The notes under the pieces were generated by a model. It did not search any database, had not been told where the DNA came from, and was given only the letters and a program-made list of their open reading frames with translations. A DNA stretch of 64,000 nt, from NCBI GenBank assembly GCA_035709005.1, contig DASTFB010000071.1, positions 1 to 64,000 of the forward strand, written 5' to 3'. Position 1 is the stretch's first letter; each line of letters opens with the position of its first letter. Source of the stretch: Candidatus Methylomirabilota bacterium (GTDB lineage: Bacteria > Methylomirabilota > Methylomirabilia > Rokubacteriales > CSP1-6). Both the position numbers and the translations under genes were made by a program. Positions 44,960-54,476 of the stretch are shown in pieces.

Positions 44960-45505
44960 GTGGTCATGCTGTTCCTGGGCTGGCAGGTCGCGGCACGCGG
45001 CCTGAGCTACCAGGCCCCCGGCCTGCTCCTCGGCATTCTGGATGGTGCCAACTTCATCTTTCACGAGGCCGGGCACATGTTGTTCGTCTTCTTCGGACCG
45101 GTGCTGCAGGCGCTCGGCGGCTCGCTGACGCAGATCGCGATCCCACTGGCCTGCACGCTGTCGTTCTGGCGGCGGCGCCGACACGCGGCCGCGGCGGCCA
45201 CGCTGTTCTGGGCGGGTGAGAGTCTGACCCACGTGGCGATCTACATCGCCGACGCCCGCGCCATGGTCCTGCCGCTTCACGGCGGGCCAGCGGTCATCCA
45301 CGACTGGCGCTACCTGCTCGCCCGCGCGGGTCTCGTCGACGCGGCACCGGGCCTGGGCCAGGCCGTGGGGGGCCTGGGGCTGCTGGTGATCCTCGCGGCC
45401 CTTGGCGTCCTGGCCGTCGATCTCCTCCGGATTCTCGGCGCGCCCGACCCTGCGGAGCCGGACCCGCGGAGCCCGACGCCCGAGGCCGGGCCGACCGGTC
45501 AGTGA
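44960..45505 (+). CDS. Membrane protein with HEAGH zinc-metalloprotease-like motif
   Basis: A protein of about 181 residues with several helices and an HEAGH motif at the end of the first (ANFIFHEAGHMLF), as in M50-type or minor-protease-like membrane proteins. A second conserved-looking segment is WAGESLTHVAIYIADARA. The start is uncertain: GTG at 44960 or ATG at 44966; an upstream CTG at 44919 would add 13 residues. It converges with mutT, overlapping by seven bases. Confidence 0.65.
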   Translation: MVMLFLGWQVAARGLSYQAPGLLLGILDGANFIFHEAGHMLFVFFGPVLQALGGSLTQIAIPLACTLSFWRRRRHAAAAATLFWAGESLTHVAIYIADARAMVLPLHGGPAVIHDWRYLLARAGLVDAAPGLGQAVGGLGLLVILAALGVLAVDLLRILGAPDPAEPDPRSPTPEAGPTGQ

Positions 45506-45891
45506 CCGCGCAGGCGCTCGATGAGGGTGCGGTCCGCGGGCGGGAACCGGTAGGCCGGCAGGGCGTCGGCGTCGACCCATTCCATCCGCTGGGCCTCCCG
45601 GGCAACGATGGCCCCGGACTCCAGCCGGCAGTCGTGGAAGTGGATCACCACGGTGCGGTCGGGATACTCCCACCGCACGGTGTCGACGAGAGGGCCGACG
45701 CTGAAGGTCGCCGACAGCTCCTCCGTCAGTTCACGGCGCAGACACGTGGCCGGCGTCTCGCCCTGCTCGAGCTTGCCGCCGGGGAACTCCCACAAGCCGG
45801 CAAGGTGTGACCCGCGCCGCCGCTGCGTGATGAGGTAGCGTCCCCGGGCGTCCCGAATCAGGGCGGCGGCGACCTCGATCTCCAGCGGCAT
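45499..45891 (-). CDS. mutT: MutT-type Nudix hydrolase (8-oxo-dGTP diphosphatase)
   Basis: A 130-residue Nudix protein with a perfect box GGKLEQGETPATCLRRELTEEL near residue 37. It sanitises oxidised nucleotides. It starts two bases after the short mutY, whose own C-terminal Nudix-like domain is missing. Start ATG at 45891 matches the beginning of Nudix homology. Confidence 0.93.
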   Translation of the reverse strand: MPLEIEVAAALIRDARGRYLITQRRRGSHLAGLWEFPGGKLEQGETPATCLRRELTEELSATFSVGPLVDTVRWEYPDRTVVIHFHDCRLESGAIVAREAQRMEWVDADALPAYRFPPADRTLIERLRGH

Positions 45892-45893
45892 CG

Positions 45894-46568
45894 TCAGCGG
45901 AGGGCGGCGCCGTGTAGGGGATAGCTCACGCAAAGCCCCCGGAGGGGACATGTTCGGCACGCTGGTTTCCTGGCCGTACAGTGGGTTGCGCCGAAGTCCA
46001 TAAGGGCCTGGTTGAAATCGTACCCGCGCCCGTTCGGCACCAGCCTGGCCGCCAGGTCCCAGTACGGCCCGTCTCCCCGCAGGTGCCGGGCTCGTCGACG
46101 TCCGACGAACACCCGGCCCAGAACCCGGCGCACGTTGGTGTCCAGCACCGCGGTGTCGGCATCATATGCGAAGGCTCGGATGGCACCGGCGGTGTAGCGC
46201 CCGATACCCGGCAGGGTGCGAAGCCGCTCATCGCTGTCGGGAAGACGCCCACCGTACCGGGCAAGCGTTTCCCTGGCAATCTGTCGGAGCCGGATCGGCC
46301 GAGCGTTGTACCCCAGCGGATACCAGAGGCGACGCACCTCGTCGACGCGGGCCCCGGCCAGAGCCCGCATCGTGGGGTAGCGGCGCAGGAACTCGTGGTA
46401 CTTGGGAATGACGCGGTCCACCTGCGTCTGCTGCAGCATGATCTCGGAGACGAGGACGCGGTAGGGGTTACGGGTGCGTCGCCACGGCAGGTCGCGTCCG
46501 TGCCGGGCGTACCATGCGAGCAGCCGGCGCCGGAAGGCGCGCACGGTGGCGGCAGGCAGTTTCAGCAC
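45894..46568 (-). CDS. mutY: MutY-type A/G-specific adenine glycosylase, short form
   Basis: A 224-residue HhH-GPD glycosylase: LPWRRTRNPYRVLVSEIMLQQTQV (catalytic Glu), LPGIGRYTAGAI (helix-hairpin-helix), VLDTNVRRV (Asp), and a [4Fe-4S] loop C-x6-C-x2-C-x5-C near the C-terminus. Normal MutY is about 350 residues with a C-terminal 8-oxoG-recognition Nudix-like domain; that domain is absent. It overlaps neither neighbour and is divergent from ygfZ. Confidence 0.92.
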   Translation of the reverse strand: MLKLPAATVRAFRRRLLAWYARHGRDLPWRRTRNPYRVLVSEIMLQQTQVDRVIPKYHEFLRRYPTMRALAGARVDEVRRLWYPLGYNARPIRLRQIARETLARYGGRLPDSDERLRTLPGIGRYTAGAIRAFAYDADTAVLDTNVRRVLGRVFVGRRRARHLRGDGPYWDLAARLVPNGRGYDFNQALMDFGATHCTARKPACRTCPLRGLCVSYPLHGAALR

Positions 46569-46605
46569 GGCGCGCAGTCTAGCACGACGGCGTAGAATGG
46601 AGCCG

Positions 46606-47679
46606 ATGACGGCGCATCGCTTGCCGCTCCACGATCAGCATGCGGCGGCCGGGGCGCGGTTCGCCGAGCCCTGCGGGCTCGAGCTGCCGCTGGACTACGG
46701 CGATGCGGCCGGGGAATACGCGGCGGTGCGCACCGCGGCCGGTCTGATGGATGCGAGCGATGTCGGCGTGGTCGAGGCGACCGGCCGCGACCGCGCCGCC
46801 TTCCTGCAGGGCATGCTGAGCAACGACGTCAAGGCGCTGATGCCCGGCCACGGCTGCCGGGCCGCGTTTCTCGACGTCCACGGCAAGATCCGGACATTGC
46901 TCCTGGTGTGGGTCCTGGAGGATCGCATCCTGCTCGTGACGCCTCACGGCATGGCGGCCAAGACGGTTCAGGACCTCGATCAGTTTCTGTTCTCGGAGAA
47001 GGTCGCCCTCCGCGACGCCACGGGCGAATCGACGCTGCTGCTGCTGGCCGGCCCGGACGCCCCCGCGCTGGCCGGGCGCGTGACCGGCACGGCTGTCCCC
47101 GAAGCCCCCTGGGCGCACGCCACGGCAACGGCGCAGGGCAGCGACGTCCGGCTGGTACGCGGGACGGGGGAGACCGGAGAGCCGGAGGTGTGGATCGTCG
47201 CTGCCGCGGACGCCGGGGCGGCCCTGTGGCCGGCGCTGCAGCGAGCCGGCGCCCGGCCGGTGGGCCTCACCGCGCGGGAATCGCTGCGCATCGAGACGGG
47301 CATCCCGCGCGTCGGCCACGACGTCGACCAGTCGGTTCTGCTGCCCGAGATCGACCTTCACGATCTCGTCTCCTACACGAAGGGCTGTTACCTGGGCCAG
47401 GAGGTCATCGTGAGGATCCGCGATCGCGGGCACGTGAACCGGCATCTGCGCGGTTTGCAGATCGAGGGCCGGGCGGTTCCCTCTCCGGGAGCTGCCATCG
47501 TCGCGGCCGGCCAGGAGGTTGGCCGGGTGACCAGCGCGACGTGGTCCTTCGGATTCGGGCGCCCCCTCGCCCTCGGCTTGATCCGGCGGCGGTACGCCGA
47601 AGCGGGCAGCCCGGTCACCGTCCACACGCCGACCGGCGAGCTCGCGGCCAAGGTGTCCGCGCTGCCCTTCACGCGCTGA
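46606..47679 (+). CDS. ygfZ: Folate-binding iron-sulfur repair protein YgfZ
   Basis: A 357-residue GcvT-like protein with the YgfZ signature [17 protein letters not shown] near residue 262. YgfZ uses tetrahydrofolate to support Fe-S enzymes such as MiaB. ATG at 46606; an ATG three codons upstream (46597) is equivalent. It is the first gene of a short plus-strand pair with the DUF255 gene. Confidence 0.9.
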   Translation: MTAHRLPLHDQHAAAGARFAEPCGLELPLDYGDAAGEYAAVRTAAGLMDASDVGVVEATGRDRAAFLQGMLSNDVKALMPGHGCRAAFLDVHGKIRTLLLVWVLEDRILLVTPHGMAAKTVQDLDQFLFSEKVALRDATGESTLLLLAGPDAPALAGRVTGTAVPEAPWAHATATAQGSDVRLVRGTGETGEPEVWIVAAADAGAALWPALQRAGARPVGLTARESLRIETGIPRVGHDVDQSVLLPEIDLHDLVSYTKGCYLGQEVIVRIRDRGHVNRHLRGLQIEGRAVPSPGAAIVAAGQEVGRVTSATWSFGFGRPLALGLIRRRYAEAGSPVTVHTPTGELAAKVSALPFTR

Positions 47680-47692
47680 GGCCATACCCGAC

Positions 47693-49699
47693 GTGACGAA
47701 CCGGCTGGCGAACGAGACGAGCCCCTACCTGTTCCAGCACGCCCACAATCCGGTGGACTGGTATCCCTGGGGTGAGGAGGCGTTCACCAAGGCCCGCGCC
47801 GAAGACAAACCGGTGCTGCTCTCCGTGGGCTACTCGGCCTGCCACTGGTGTCACGTCATGGAGCGGGAGTCCTTCGAGGACCGCGACATCGCCCGACTCA
47901 TGAACGAGCACTTCGTCAACGTCAAGGTGGATCGGGAGGAGCGGCCCGACGTGGACCAGATCTACATGCAGGCCGTGCAGGCGATGACCGGGCACGGCGG
48001 CTGGCCCATGACGGTGTTTCTCACCCCCGACGGCGTACCTTTCTACGGGGGCACGTATTTCCCGCCGGTTCCCCGCCACGGCATGCCGGCCTTTCCCCAG
48101 CTCCTCGAGGCGCTCGCCGAGGCCTGGCGCACCCGGCGGGGCGAGGTGCTGGAGTCGTCGGGCCGGCTCGCCGCCGAGCTGAACCGCACCGAGCGCCTGC
48201 GCAACGCCGCCCAGCTCTTGACCGACGAGGTGCTCTTCAGCGCGTTCGCCGGTGTGTCGGCGCAGTTCGACGAGCGGCAGGGCGGCCTGGGCGGGGCGCC
48301 GAAGTTCCCGCAGCCCATGCTCTGGGAGTTCGTGCTGCGCTTCTGGAAGCGGACCGGCAACCCCACGGCCGGCGCGATGACGCGGACCACGCTCACCCGG
48401 ATGGCCCGCGGCGGGATCTACGACCAGCTCGGGGGCGGCTTCCACCGCTACTCGGTGGACGCGCAGTGGCTGGTGCCCCACTTCGAGAAGATGCTCTACG
48501 ACAACGCACAGCTCGCCTCGCTCTACCTCGCCGCCTGGCAGGCCTTCAGTGACGACGAGTACCGGCGGGTGGCCGAGGAGACGCTGGACTACATCCTGCG
48601 CGAGATGACGGACCCGCTGGGCGGCTTCTACTCCTCGCAGGACGCGGACTCGGAGGGCGAGGAAGGCAAGTTCTTCGTCTGGACGGGCGACGAGATCGAG
48701 AGCGCGCTGGGCCCGGACAGCGAGGCGGCTCTGCGGTACTGGGGGGTCGACCGCGGCTCGAACTTCGAGGGCCGCAACGTTCTGTGGGTTCCCGGTGCGC
48801 CCGACCCCGCGGCCATCGCCGGCGCGCGGCAACGCCTCCGGGAGGTCCGGGAGCGGCGGGTGCGTCCGGCACGCGACGACAAAGTGCTGGTGGCGTGGAA
48901 CGGTCTCGCCTGCCGGGCGTTCGCCGAGGCCGGGCTCGCGCTGCGGCGGCCCGACTACGTGGCGGCAGCCGTCCGCAACGCGGAGTTCGTGCTCGGCGCC
49001 ATGCAGGCCGACGGCCGGCTGCTCCGCACCTGGAAGAGCGGCGAGGCCAGGCTCAAAGGCTACCTCGAGGACTACGCGATGATGGCGGCGGCGCTCCTGG
49101 AGGTGTACCAGGCGACGCTCGATGGCCACTGGCTCGACGAGGCCCGCCAGCTCGCGGACCAGATGCTGGCGCTGTTCTGGGACGAGGCCGTGGCCGGCTT
49201 CTACGACACCGGCAGCGACCACGAGCGCCTCATCGTGCGCCCGCGCAACCTCTTCGACAACGCCGTGCCCTGCGGCAGCTCGGTCGCCATCGAGACCCTG
49301 CTGCGGTTGCGCGTGCTCACGGGCGAGACCGCGTACGAGAAGAAGGCGTTGGCGGCCCTGCGACCAATGGCCGATCTGCTGTCGCGCCATCCCGCAGGCT
49401 TCGGGCGCTTCCTGTGCGCGCTGGATTTCAACCTGGGCCCTGTCGTGGAGGTCGCGCTGGTCGACGGCCCCCGCGGCGGCCTGGAGCCGCTGCTCGCCGA
49501 GGTCTATTCGCGCTACCTGCCCAACCGGGTCGTCGCCGGCGTCCGGGACGGTGACGGCGCGCCCTCGGCCACCATCCCTCTGCTCGAGGGCCGCGTCGCG
49601 GTGGACGGCCGGGCCACGGCGTACGTCTGCCGCAACTATGTCTGCGATCTGCCGGTGACGGAGCCGGCGGCGCTCGGCCGCCAGCTCGACGGCGTCTGA
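47693..49699 (+). CDS. DUF255 thioredoxin-domain protein (YyaL/SSP411 family)
   Basis: A 668-residue protein: N-terminal thioredoxin-like domain with [15 protein letters not shown] (CxxC near residue 48) and an alpha/alpha six-barrel resembling N-acylglucosamine epimerases (about 190-600). It starts with [21 protein letters not shown], highly typical. Function unknown despite wide conservation. GTG start at 47693. Confidence 0.93.
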   Translation: MTNRLANETSPYLFQHAHNPVDWYPWGEEAFTKARAEDKPVLLSVGYSACHWCHVMERESFEDRDIARLMNEHFVNVKVDREERPDVDQIYMQAVQAMTGHGGWPMTVFLTPDGVPFYGGTYFPPVPRHGMPAFPQLLEALAEAWRTRRGEVLESSGRLAAELNRTERLRNAAQLLTDEVLFSAFAGVSAQFDERQGGLGGAPKFPQPMLWEFVLRFWKRTGNPTAGAMTRTTLTRMARGGIYDQLGGGFHRYSVDAQWLVPHFEKMLYDNAQLASLYLAAWQAFSDDEYRRVAEETLDYILREMTDPLGGFYSSQDADSEGEEGKFFVWTGDEIESALGPDSEAALRYWGVDRGSNFEGRNVLWVPGAPDPAAIAGARQRLREVRERRVRPARDDKVLVAWNGLACRAFAEAGLALRRPDYVAAAVRNAEFVLGAMQADGRLLRTWKSGEARLKGYLEDYAMMAAALLEVYQATLDGHWLDEARQLADQMLALFWDEAVAGFYDTGSDHERLIVRPRNLFDNAVPCGSSVAIETLLRLRVLTGETAYEKKALAALRPMADLLSRHPAGFGRFLCALDFNLGPVVEVALVDGPRGGLEPLLAEVYSRYLPNRVVAGVRDGDGAPSATIPLLEGRVAVDGRATAYVCRNYVCDLPVTEPAALGRQLDGV

Positions 49700-49792
49700 T
49701 CCCGCCGCGATCACACGAGCGTCTGGCGGAGGCGTGGAACTGTAAGCGCCCTTGACGGGGAGGGCGCGGCCCGGCCAGAATGCTGCAATCCG

Positions 49793-50083
49793 ATGGGCGG
49801 CGCCGTGCGCGTGTCGAGGCCCCCGCGGGTGAGCGCGTCCCTGGCGCTCGCGCGTTACCGCGTCAGCTGCGAGGCCGTCGAGCCCCGCGACCTGCCCGCC
49901 TACCCGGGCTCGACCCTGCACCTGATCTTCGAGACCGCGCCCCCTCCGGGGGCGGAGGCGTTGAGCACCCACGAGGAGATCCCGCGGCCATTCGTCATCG
50001 CCCCGCCGCCTCTGGGCTCGAGCGACTATCTCCCGGGTAGCGTCGTGAGCTTCGGGCTTGGCGGCGACCGGATCGAGCCATGA
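49793..50083 (+). pseudogene. Decayed Cas6-like RAMP gene remnant
   Basis: The 96-residue frame reads like the N-terminal part of a Cas6-type CRISPR RNA endonuclease: ARYRVSCEAVEPRDLPAYPGSTLHLIFE, then PPPGAEALSTHEEIPRPFVIAPPP and YLPGSVVSFGL. Intact relatives have a Cys-rich insert between the first two blocks and a long C-terminal half after the last one; both are missing. A promoter-like TTGACG-18-CAGAAT lies at 49752-49781. The end overlaps the SEC-C gene by four bases. There is no CRISPR array or other cas gene in the window. Confidence 0.6.
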
Positions 50084-51513
50084 GCGCGCTCGGCCGGAAC
50101 GACCCCTGTTCGTGCGGGAGCGGCAAGAAATACAAGAAGTGCTGTTTGGCGAAAGACGCCCCGGCGCCGGGCGCGTTCACGGCGGCGGAGCGCAAGAGCG
50201 CGCTGGAGGGACTGTTCCGCTTCTCGCGACGCGCGGAGCTCGACGAGACGCACGCAGTGGGTAGCGCGGCCTTCTGGGTCGACTGGATGGTGGACCGCAC
50301 GGAGGACGAGCTTCGTGAGGCGATGCGGCTGGGCGAGAGCGAGACCGCCTACCTCGAATGGTTCGTGTTTGACTTCCGCCTTGCCAGCGGCCGGACGCTC
50401 GCCGAGGAGTTCCTCGCGCGCGAGCGGCGCAGCCTGCGCTCGGGCGAGGCGCGCTATCTGGAGCGCATGCGTCTGTCCCACCTGCGGCCGTACGAGATCG
50501 CGCGGGTGAGGCCGGAGGAGGGGCTCGACTTGACCGACCTGTGGACGGGAGAGCGCCTCCGCGTGCAGGAGCGCCTCGGCACGCGCCAGCTCATCCAGTG
50601 GGATCTCCTCGGCGCCCGCGTGATGCTGGGGCCGGCCGGCGTCCCCGTGCTCGACGGCCTGCCCTATCTCTACCCGGCGCTGGCCAAGGAGGACATCCTC
50701 AAGCGCCTCCGGCGGGCTCAGCGGGACTTCAAGCGCAAGGTTCCAGGCGGTGACCTCACCACCTTCTTCAAGAGGCACGGCATGCTCTTCCATCATCTGT
50801 GGCTGGACCACGTCGCGCTCCTCCCGGTGCCCCGGGTGGTGACCGCCGAAGGCGACGAGGTCGTGCTGGCGCGGGTGGTGTTCGACGTGAAGGACCAGGG
50901 TGCGGTTGCGGCGGCCCTTGCTCGCCACCCCGATCTGCGCCAGCAGGACGACGGCAGCTACGTGTGGCTGGAGGCCGAGCAAGCGGCCGACCGGCCGCCC
51001 ACCAGGCGCGCGGCCAAGGGAATCCAGGTGACCTCAATGCGCCTCGGGGGCGGTGAAGAGCCCCGCCGGAGCCTGGGGACCGTCGTGCCCAAGGGCCGGC
51101 GCCTCGTCTTCGAGACGACCTCACGCCCGTGGGCCGAGCGGGGGCGGGCGATGATCGCAGCGCTCGCGGGCAGCGCCGTCGCGTATCGCGCCACCAGGTA
51201 CCAGGACGTCGGCCAGGCGGCGGGGGGTTCCCCGAGCCCGGCTGCCAGGCCGTCGGAGATCCCGCCGGAAGTGGAGGCCAAGCTCCTGGGCCAGTTCTAC
51301 GAGCAGCACTACCGGGGATGGCTCGATGAGCGGCTGCCGGCGCTTGGCGGGCGCACCCCGCGCCAGGCCAGCGTCCTCAAGTCCGGGCGGGGGAAGGTGA
51401 TTTCGCTCCTCAAGGCCATGGAGAACATGGCCGAGCGGCAGCGGCGCGACGGCCGCCCCGCCTACGACTTCGGCTGGATGTGGGCCGCGCTGGGGCTCGA
51501 GCGGCCAGGGTAG
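50080..51513 (+). CDS. SEC-C-motif zinc-binding protein
   Basis: A 477-residue protein with an N-terminal SEC-C zinc motif (GRNDPCSCGSGKKYKKCC, residues 5-22), the same type found at the SecA C-terminus. The rest has no recognised enzyme motif; a segment near 205-225 is basic (KRLRRAQRDFKRKV). SEC-C proteins may contact ribosomes or SecB. It lies between the Cas6 remnant and the nucleotidyltransferase pair. Confidence 0.75.
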   Translation: MSALGRNDPCSCGSGKKYKKCCLAKDAPAPGAFTAAERKSALEGLFRFSRRAELDETHAVGSAAFWVDWMVDRTEDELREAMRLGESETAYLEWFVFDFRLASGRTLAEEFLARERRSLRSGEARYLERMRLSHLRPYEIARVRPEEGLDLTDLWTGERLRVQERLGTRQLIQWDLLGARVMLGPAGVPVLDGLPYLYPALAKEDILKRLRRAQRDFKRKVPGGDLTTFFKRHGMLFHHLWLDHVALLPVPRVVTAEGDEVVLARVVFDVKDQGAVAAALARHPDLRQQDDGSYVWLEAEQAADRPPTRRAAKGIQVTSMRLGGGEEPRRSLGTVVPKGRRLVFETTSRPWAERGRAMIAALAGSAVAYRATRYQDVGQAAGGSPSPAARPSEIPPEVEAKLLGQFYEQHYRGWLDERLPALGGRTPRQASVLKSGRGKVISLLKAMENMAERQRRDGRPAYDFGWMWAALGLERPG

Positions 51514-51591
51514 CGCCATCCCAGGCTCGTGTCCGGTCGCGCCACGTGTGACCTTGGCTGTCACAGATCGATGGCGTAAGCGACTGGCGCC

Positions 51592-52137
51592 TTGAGCGAG
51601 GAGCTGGAGGTCTTGAAGATCGTGGCGGGGCGACTGGCCCGGGCGGGTATCTCCTACATGGTGACGGGGTCGATCGCGATGAGCCACTATGCCGTGCCAC
51701 GCATGACGCGCGACGTCGACCTCGTCGTGGATCTGTCCACGGCCGACGTCGATCGTATGTGTGACCTGTTCGAGGACGACTTCTATATCGACAGGGACGC
51801 GGTGGGCCAGGCCGTCGAGACCAAGGCGGTGTTCAACATGATCCACACGGCGCTGGTCGTGAAGGTGGACGTCGTCGTGCGGAGGGAGACCGAATATCGT
51901 CGGACGGAGTTCACCCGGCGCCGGCGCGTCGCCATCGAAGGGCAGGAGCTGTTGGTAGTCGCGCCCGAAGACCTGATCCTGTCCAAGCTCGAGTGGGCGC
52001 GCGAGAGCCGATCCGCGATTCAACTCGCCGACGTCCGCAATCTCGTCGAGTCGGTGATGAATCTGGATCGCGCGTACCTCGCCGAATGGATGAGGCGGCT
52101 CGGGCTGGACGCTCTGTACCGGGAGGCGATGCAATGA
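51592..52137 (+). CDS. Minimal nucleotidyltransferase (MNT/AbiEii-like)
   Basis: A 181-residue protein with the nucleotidyltransferase signature: GS in MVTGSIAMSHYAV, catalytic DxD in RMTRDVDLVVD, and a third Asp in VVKVDVVVRR. Conserved VVAPEDLILSKLEWARES completes the family pattern. It begins with a TTG at 51592. The next gene overlaps by four bases (ATGA), which is typical of a toxin-antitoxin or modifying-enzyme pair. Confidence 0.8.
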   Translation: MSEELEVLKIVAGRLARAGISYMVTGSIAMSHYAVPRMTRDVDLVVDLSTADVDRMCDLFEDDFYIDRDAVGQAVETKAVFNMIHTALVVKVDVVVRRETEYRRTEFTRRRRVAIEGQELLVVAPEDLILSKLEWARESRSAIQLADVRNLVESVMNLDRAYLAEWMRRLGLDALYREAMQ

Positions 52138-52850
52138 CGGATACGCCGGCCGGCGTGGAAGCGCGGTACCGGCGGATGCTGCTCGCCCGTTCGGGGGAGG
52201 ACCGGCTCCGGATGGGATTCTCGATGTATTCGACCGCCCGCGCTTTCGTCGTGGCGTCGCTCCTCGAGAGAGAGCCGCAGGCGTCGCCGGAGCGGATCCG
52301 CGAGGCGGTCTTCCTCCGCTTCTACGGTCGCGATTTCGACGACGCCACCCGCGAGAAGATCCTGGCGAGGCTGGCGGGCGAACGGCCGACGCGAAGGCGC
52401 GTGCCGATCGACTGGGGCGACCTGGAGATGGCGCTGACGTGGCGATCGGATGAGTATGACTACTACCTCGATCTCCGCACCGGCAAGGTGTTGGCACACG
52501 CCATCTGGGGCGACGGGGAGACCGCCGACCTCTCGGAAGAGCAGGTGGACGAAGGGCTGGCGGAGGGGCGGCTCGTGGAGGTGGAGCGGCTGCCGTCTTC
52601 GGCGGAGTACGGCTGGATGGTCGAGTTCGCCGCGTCGGTGCAGAACCCGCACCTGCGCGAGCTTCTCGACGTCGCGCTGCGCGGTCGTGGCGCCTTCCGC
52701 CGGTTCAAGGACGCGCTGGCCGGCTATCCGCGTGAGCACGAGCGGTGGTTCGCGTTCCACGACGCGCGCGTGCGAGGGGCGATGCTCGAATGGCTCGCCG
52801 ACCGGGACATCGAGGCGACGACTGTGCCGCCAGGGTCCAACGGGTGTTGA
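52134..52850 (+). CDS. UPF0158 protein with N-terminal nucleotidyltransferase-partner module
   Basis: A 238-residue fusion. Residues 10-80 resemble the small helical protein often encoded next to nucleotidyltransferases (RYRRMLLARSGEDRLRMGFSMYSTARAFVVASLL, LRFYGRDFDD). Residues 85-230 are a UPF0158 domain (VPIDWGDLEMAL, EYGWMVEFAASVQNPHLRELLDVALRGRGAFRRFKDAL, ERWFAFHDARVRGAMLEWL). Coupling to the upstream gene suggests a joint role. Function unknown. Confidence 0.75.
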   Translation: MTDTPAGVEARYRRMLLARSGEDRLRMGFSMYSTARAFVVASLLEREPQASPERIREAVFLRFYGRDFDDATREKILARLAGERPTRRRVPIDWGDLEMALTWRSDEYDYYLDLRTGKVLAHAIWGDGETADLSEEQVDEGLAEGRLVEVERLPSSAEYGWMVEFAASVQNPHLRELLDVALRGRGAFRRFKDALAGYPREHERWFAFHDARVRGAMLEWLADRDIEATTVPPGSNGC

Positions 52851-52931
52851 GCGATGGCGATTGATAGTGAGGCTACCGGGTGTTCTTCCAACACCTGACC
52901 CGGCGGACCGCATGTCCGTCGCCGGATCGTT

Positions 52932-53205
52932 TCACAGCCCGGGAAAATCCTCCGCCAGCTGGAGCAGCGTGGCCCGGTCGGGCGGGGTGTGGCGCTCGGC
53001 CGTTGCCGTGAGCCAGTCGGCCCTCCAGCCCCTGCACGCCGGCCAGCGCGGCGCTCCAGCTCGCTTCCAGCGTCGCCGCACCAGCCGATTCTCGGGCTCG
53101 ACGGCGCCGTACTGGCGCCGCGCCCGCTCCGCGTCGTAGGTGGCGGTCCCGCCAGGCGAGATTCGCCCTGCGATCGCGGGGATGATACGCGAACTCCGCG
53201 ACCCG
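52932..53205 (-). pseudogene. Frameshifted C-terminal remnant of a serine recombinase
   Basis: On the minus strand one frame gives DAERARRQYGAVEPENRLV; a shifted frame continues ATLEASWSAALAGVQGLEGRL; a third switch gives ERHTPPDRATLLQLAEDFPGL and a stop. Together these match the coiled-coil and adjacent part of large zinc-ribbon serine recombinases. Two frame changes and no N-terminal catalytic domain show that it is dead. It marks past integration next to the accessory genes. Confidence 0.6.
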
Positions 53206-53261
53206 GTCCGACACTGAACGGAGACGGAGCGGGCACGCGGGCGCGACGCATGCCCCGGTGG

Positions 53262-53267
53262 TATACT
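53262..53267 (+). promoter_or_regulatory. Possible -10 box (TATACT) for the thi operon
   Basis: TATACT lies 9 bases ahead of the first paired bases of the TPP riboswitch, a fitting distance for the transcription start. I see no clear -35 box. Confidence 0.4.
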
Positions 53268-53275
53268 CCATTCGT

Positions 53276-53363
53276 CGCCGTGGGGGGAGGATTCCTGAGA
53301 ACCGGGTGCGGCCCGGGACCCCTCGAACCTGATCTGGATCATGCCAGCGTAGGGAACACGGCG
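53276..53363 (+). promoter_or_regulatory. TPP riboswitch (THI element)
   Basis: The conserved aptamer blocks are present: CTGAGA, GACCCCTCGAACCTGATCTGG and ATGCCAGCGTAGGGAA. The closing stem P1 is CGCCGTG (53276-53282) with CACGGCG (53357-53363). It precedes thiS and binds thiamine pyrophosphate. Confidence 0.95.
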
Positions 53364-53375
53364 AGACCGTTGAGA

Positions 53376-53416
53376 GCACGGCCGCACCCGGTTCCGGGGA
53401 GCGGCCGTTGTGCTTT
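53376..53416 (+). terminator. Probable expression-platform terminator of the TPP riboswitch
   Basis: GCACGGCCGC (53376-53385) pairs with GCGGCCGTTGTGC (53401-53413) with a small bulge, followed by TTTCC. It starts 13 bases after P1, as expected for a ligand-controlled terminator. Confidence 0.55.
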
Positions 53417-53489
53417 CCAGGGCCGAGCCGCGGGCGGGAGGTGCCGGCGCGGAGGCGCCGCGACAGCGCAAGAAGACGCCGAAACAACG

Positions 53490-53690
53490 ATGAAGATCAC
53501 GGTGAACGGGAAGGTCCTAGAGGTCGACGACGGCGTCAGCATCGAGGCGTTGCTGGCGCGGCTGGGCGTCCGCCGCGAATACACCGCCGTCGCGGTGAAT
53601 CGCGAGGTGACGCCGAAGAGCCACTACGCGGGCACCCGGCTCCGCGACGGCGACCGCGTGGAGATCGTCAGGCCGATGGGTGGGGGATAG
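53490..53690 (+). CDS. thiS: Sulfur carrier protein ThiS
   Basis: A 66-residue ubiquitin-like protein ending in Gly-Gly (RPMGGG), the site of thiocarboxylate formation for thiazole synthesis. First gene of the operon under the TPP riboswitch. Confidence 0.95.
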   Translation: MKITVNGKVLEVDDGVSIEALLARLGVRREYTAVAVNREVTPKSHYAGTRLRDGDRVEIVRPMGGG

Positions 53691-53693
53691 CAC

Positions 53694-54476
53694 ATGCACG
53701 ACACGCCGCTCGTTATCGGAGGCAAGGAGTTCAGCTCGCGCCTGATCGTCGGAACCGGAAAGTACGGATCCCTGGACGTCATGCGCCAGGCCCACGAGGA
53801 GTCCGGCGCCCAGATCGTCACCGTCGCCATCCGGCGGGTGAGCCTGCCCGGCAGCGGCGAGTCGATCCTCGACCACGTCGACACCACGCGGTTCACGCTG
53901 CTGCCCAACACGGCGGGCTGCTACACGGCCGACGAGGCCATCCGCACGGCCTACCTCGCCCGCGAGGCCGGGCTGGGAGAGATGGTCAAGCTGGAGGTCA
54001 TCGGCGATTCCCGGACGCTATTCCCCGACGTGCTGGGCCTGCTGGAGGCGACCAAGGTCCTGGCGCGCGAGGGCTTCGTCGTCATGCCCTACACGAACGA
54101 CGACCCCGTCGTGGCCAAGAGGCTCGAGGACGCCGGCGCGGCCGTCGTCATGCCCCTGGGCGCGCCCATCGGCTCGGGGCTCGGCATCCGCAACCCGTAC
54201 AACGTCAAGATCATCCTGGAATCGGTGACGGTGCCGGTCATCGTGGACGCTGGTGTCGGGACCGCCTCCGACGCCGCCATCGCCATGGAGCTCGGCTGCG
54301 ACGGCGTCCTCATGAACACGGCCATCGCCGGCGCCCGCGACCCCGTGGCCATGGCTCGGGCCATGCGACTGGCGGTGGAGGCCGGACGGCTCGCCTACAA
54401 GGCCGGCCGCATCGGCAAGAAGCTCTACGCCACGGCCTCCTCGCCGCTGGAGGGTGTGCCGGATTGGACCAGCTGA
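53694..54476 (+). CDS. thiG: Thiazole synthase ThiG
   Basis: A 260-residue TIM-barrel enzyme that builds the thiazole phosphate of thiamine. Typical blocks: [63 protein letters not shown] and [28 protein letters not shown]. It follows thiS by three bases. Confidence 0.97.
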   Translation: MHDTPLVIGGKEFSSRLIVGTGKYGSLDVMRQAHEESGAQIVTVAIRRVSLPGSGESILDHVDTTRFTLLPNTAGCYTADEAIRTAYLAREAGLGEMVKLEVIGDSRTLFPDVLGLLEATKVLAREGFVVMPYTNDDPVVAKRLEDAGAAVVMPLGAPIGSGLGIRNPYNVKIILESVTVPVIVDAGVGTASDAAIAMELGCDGVLMNTAIAGARDPVAMARAMRLAVEAGRLAYKAGRIGKKLYATASSPLEGVPDWTS

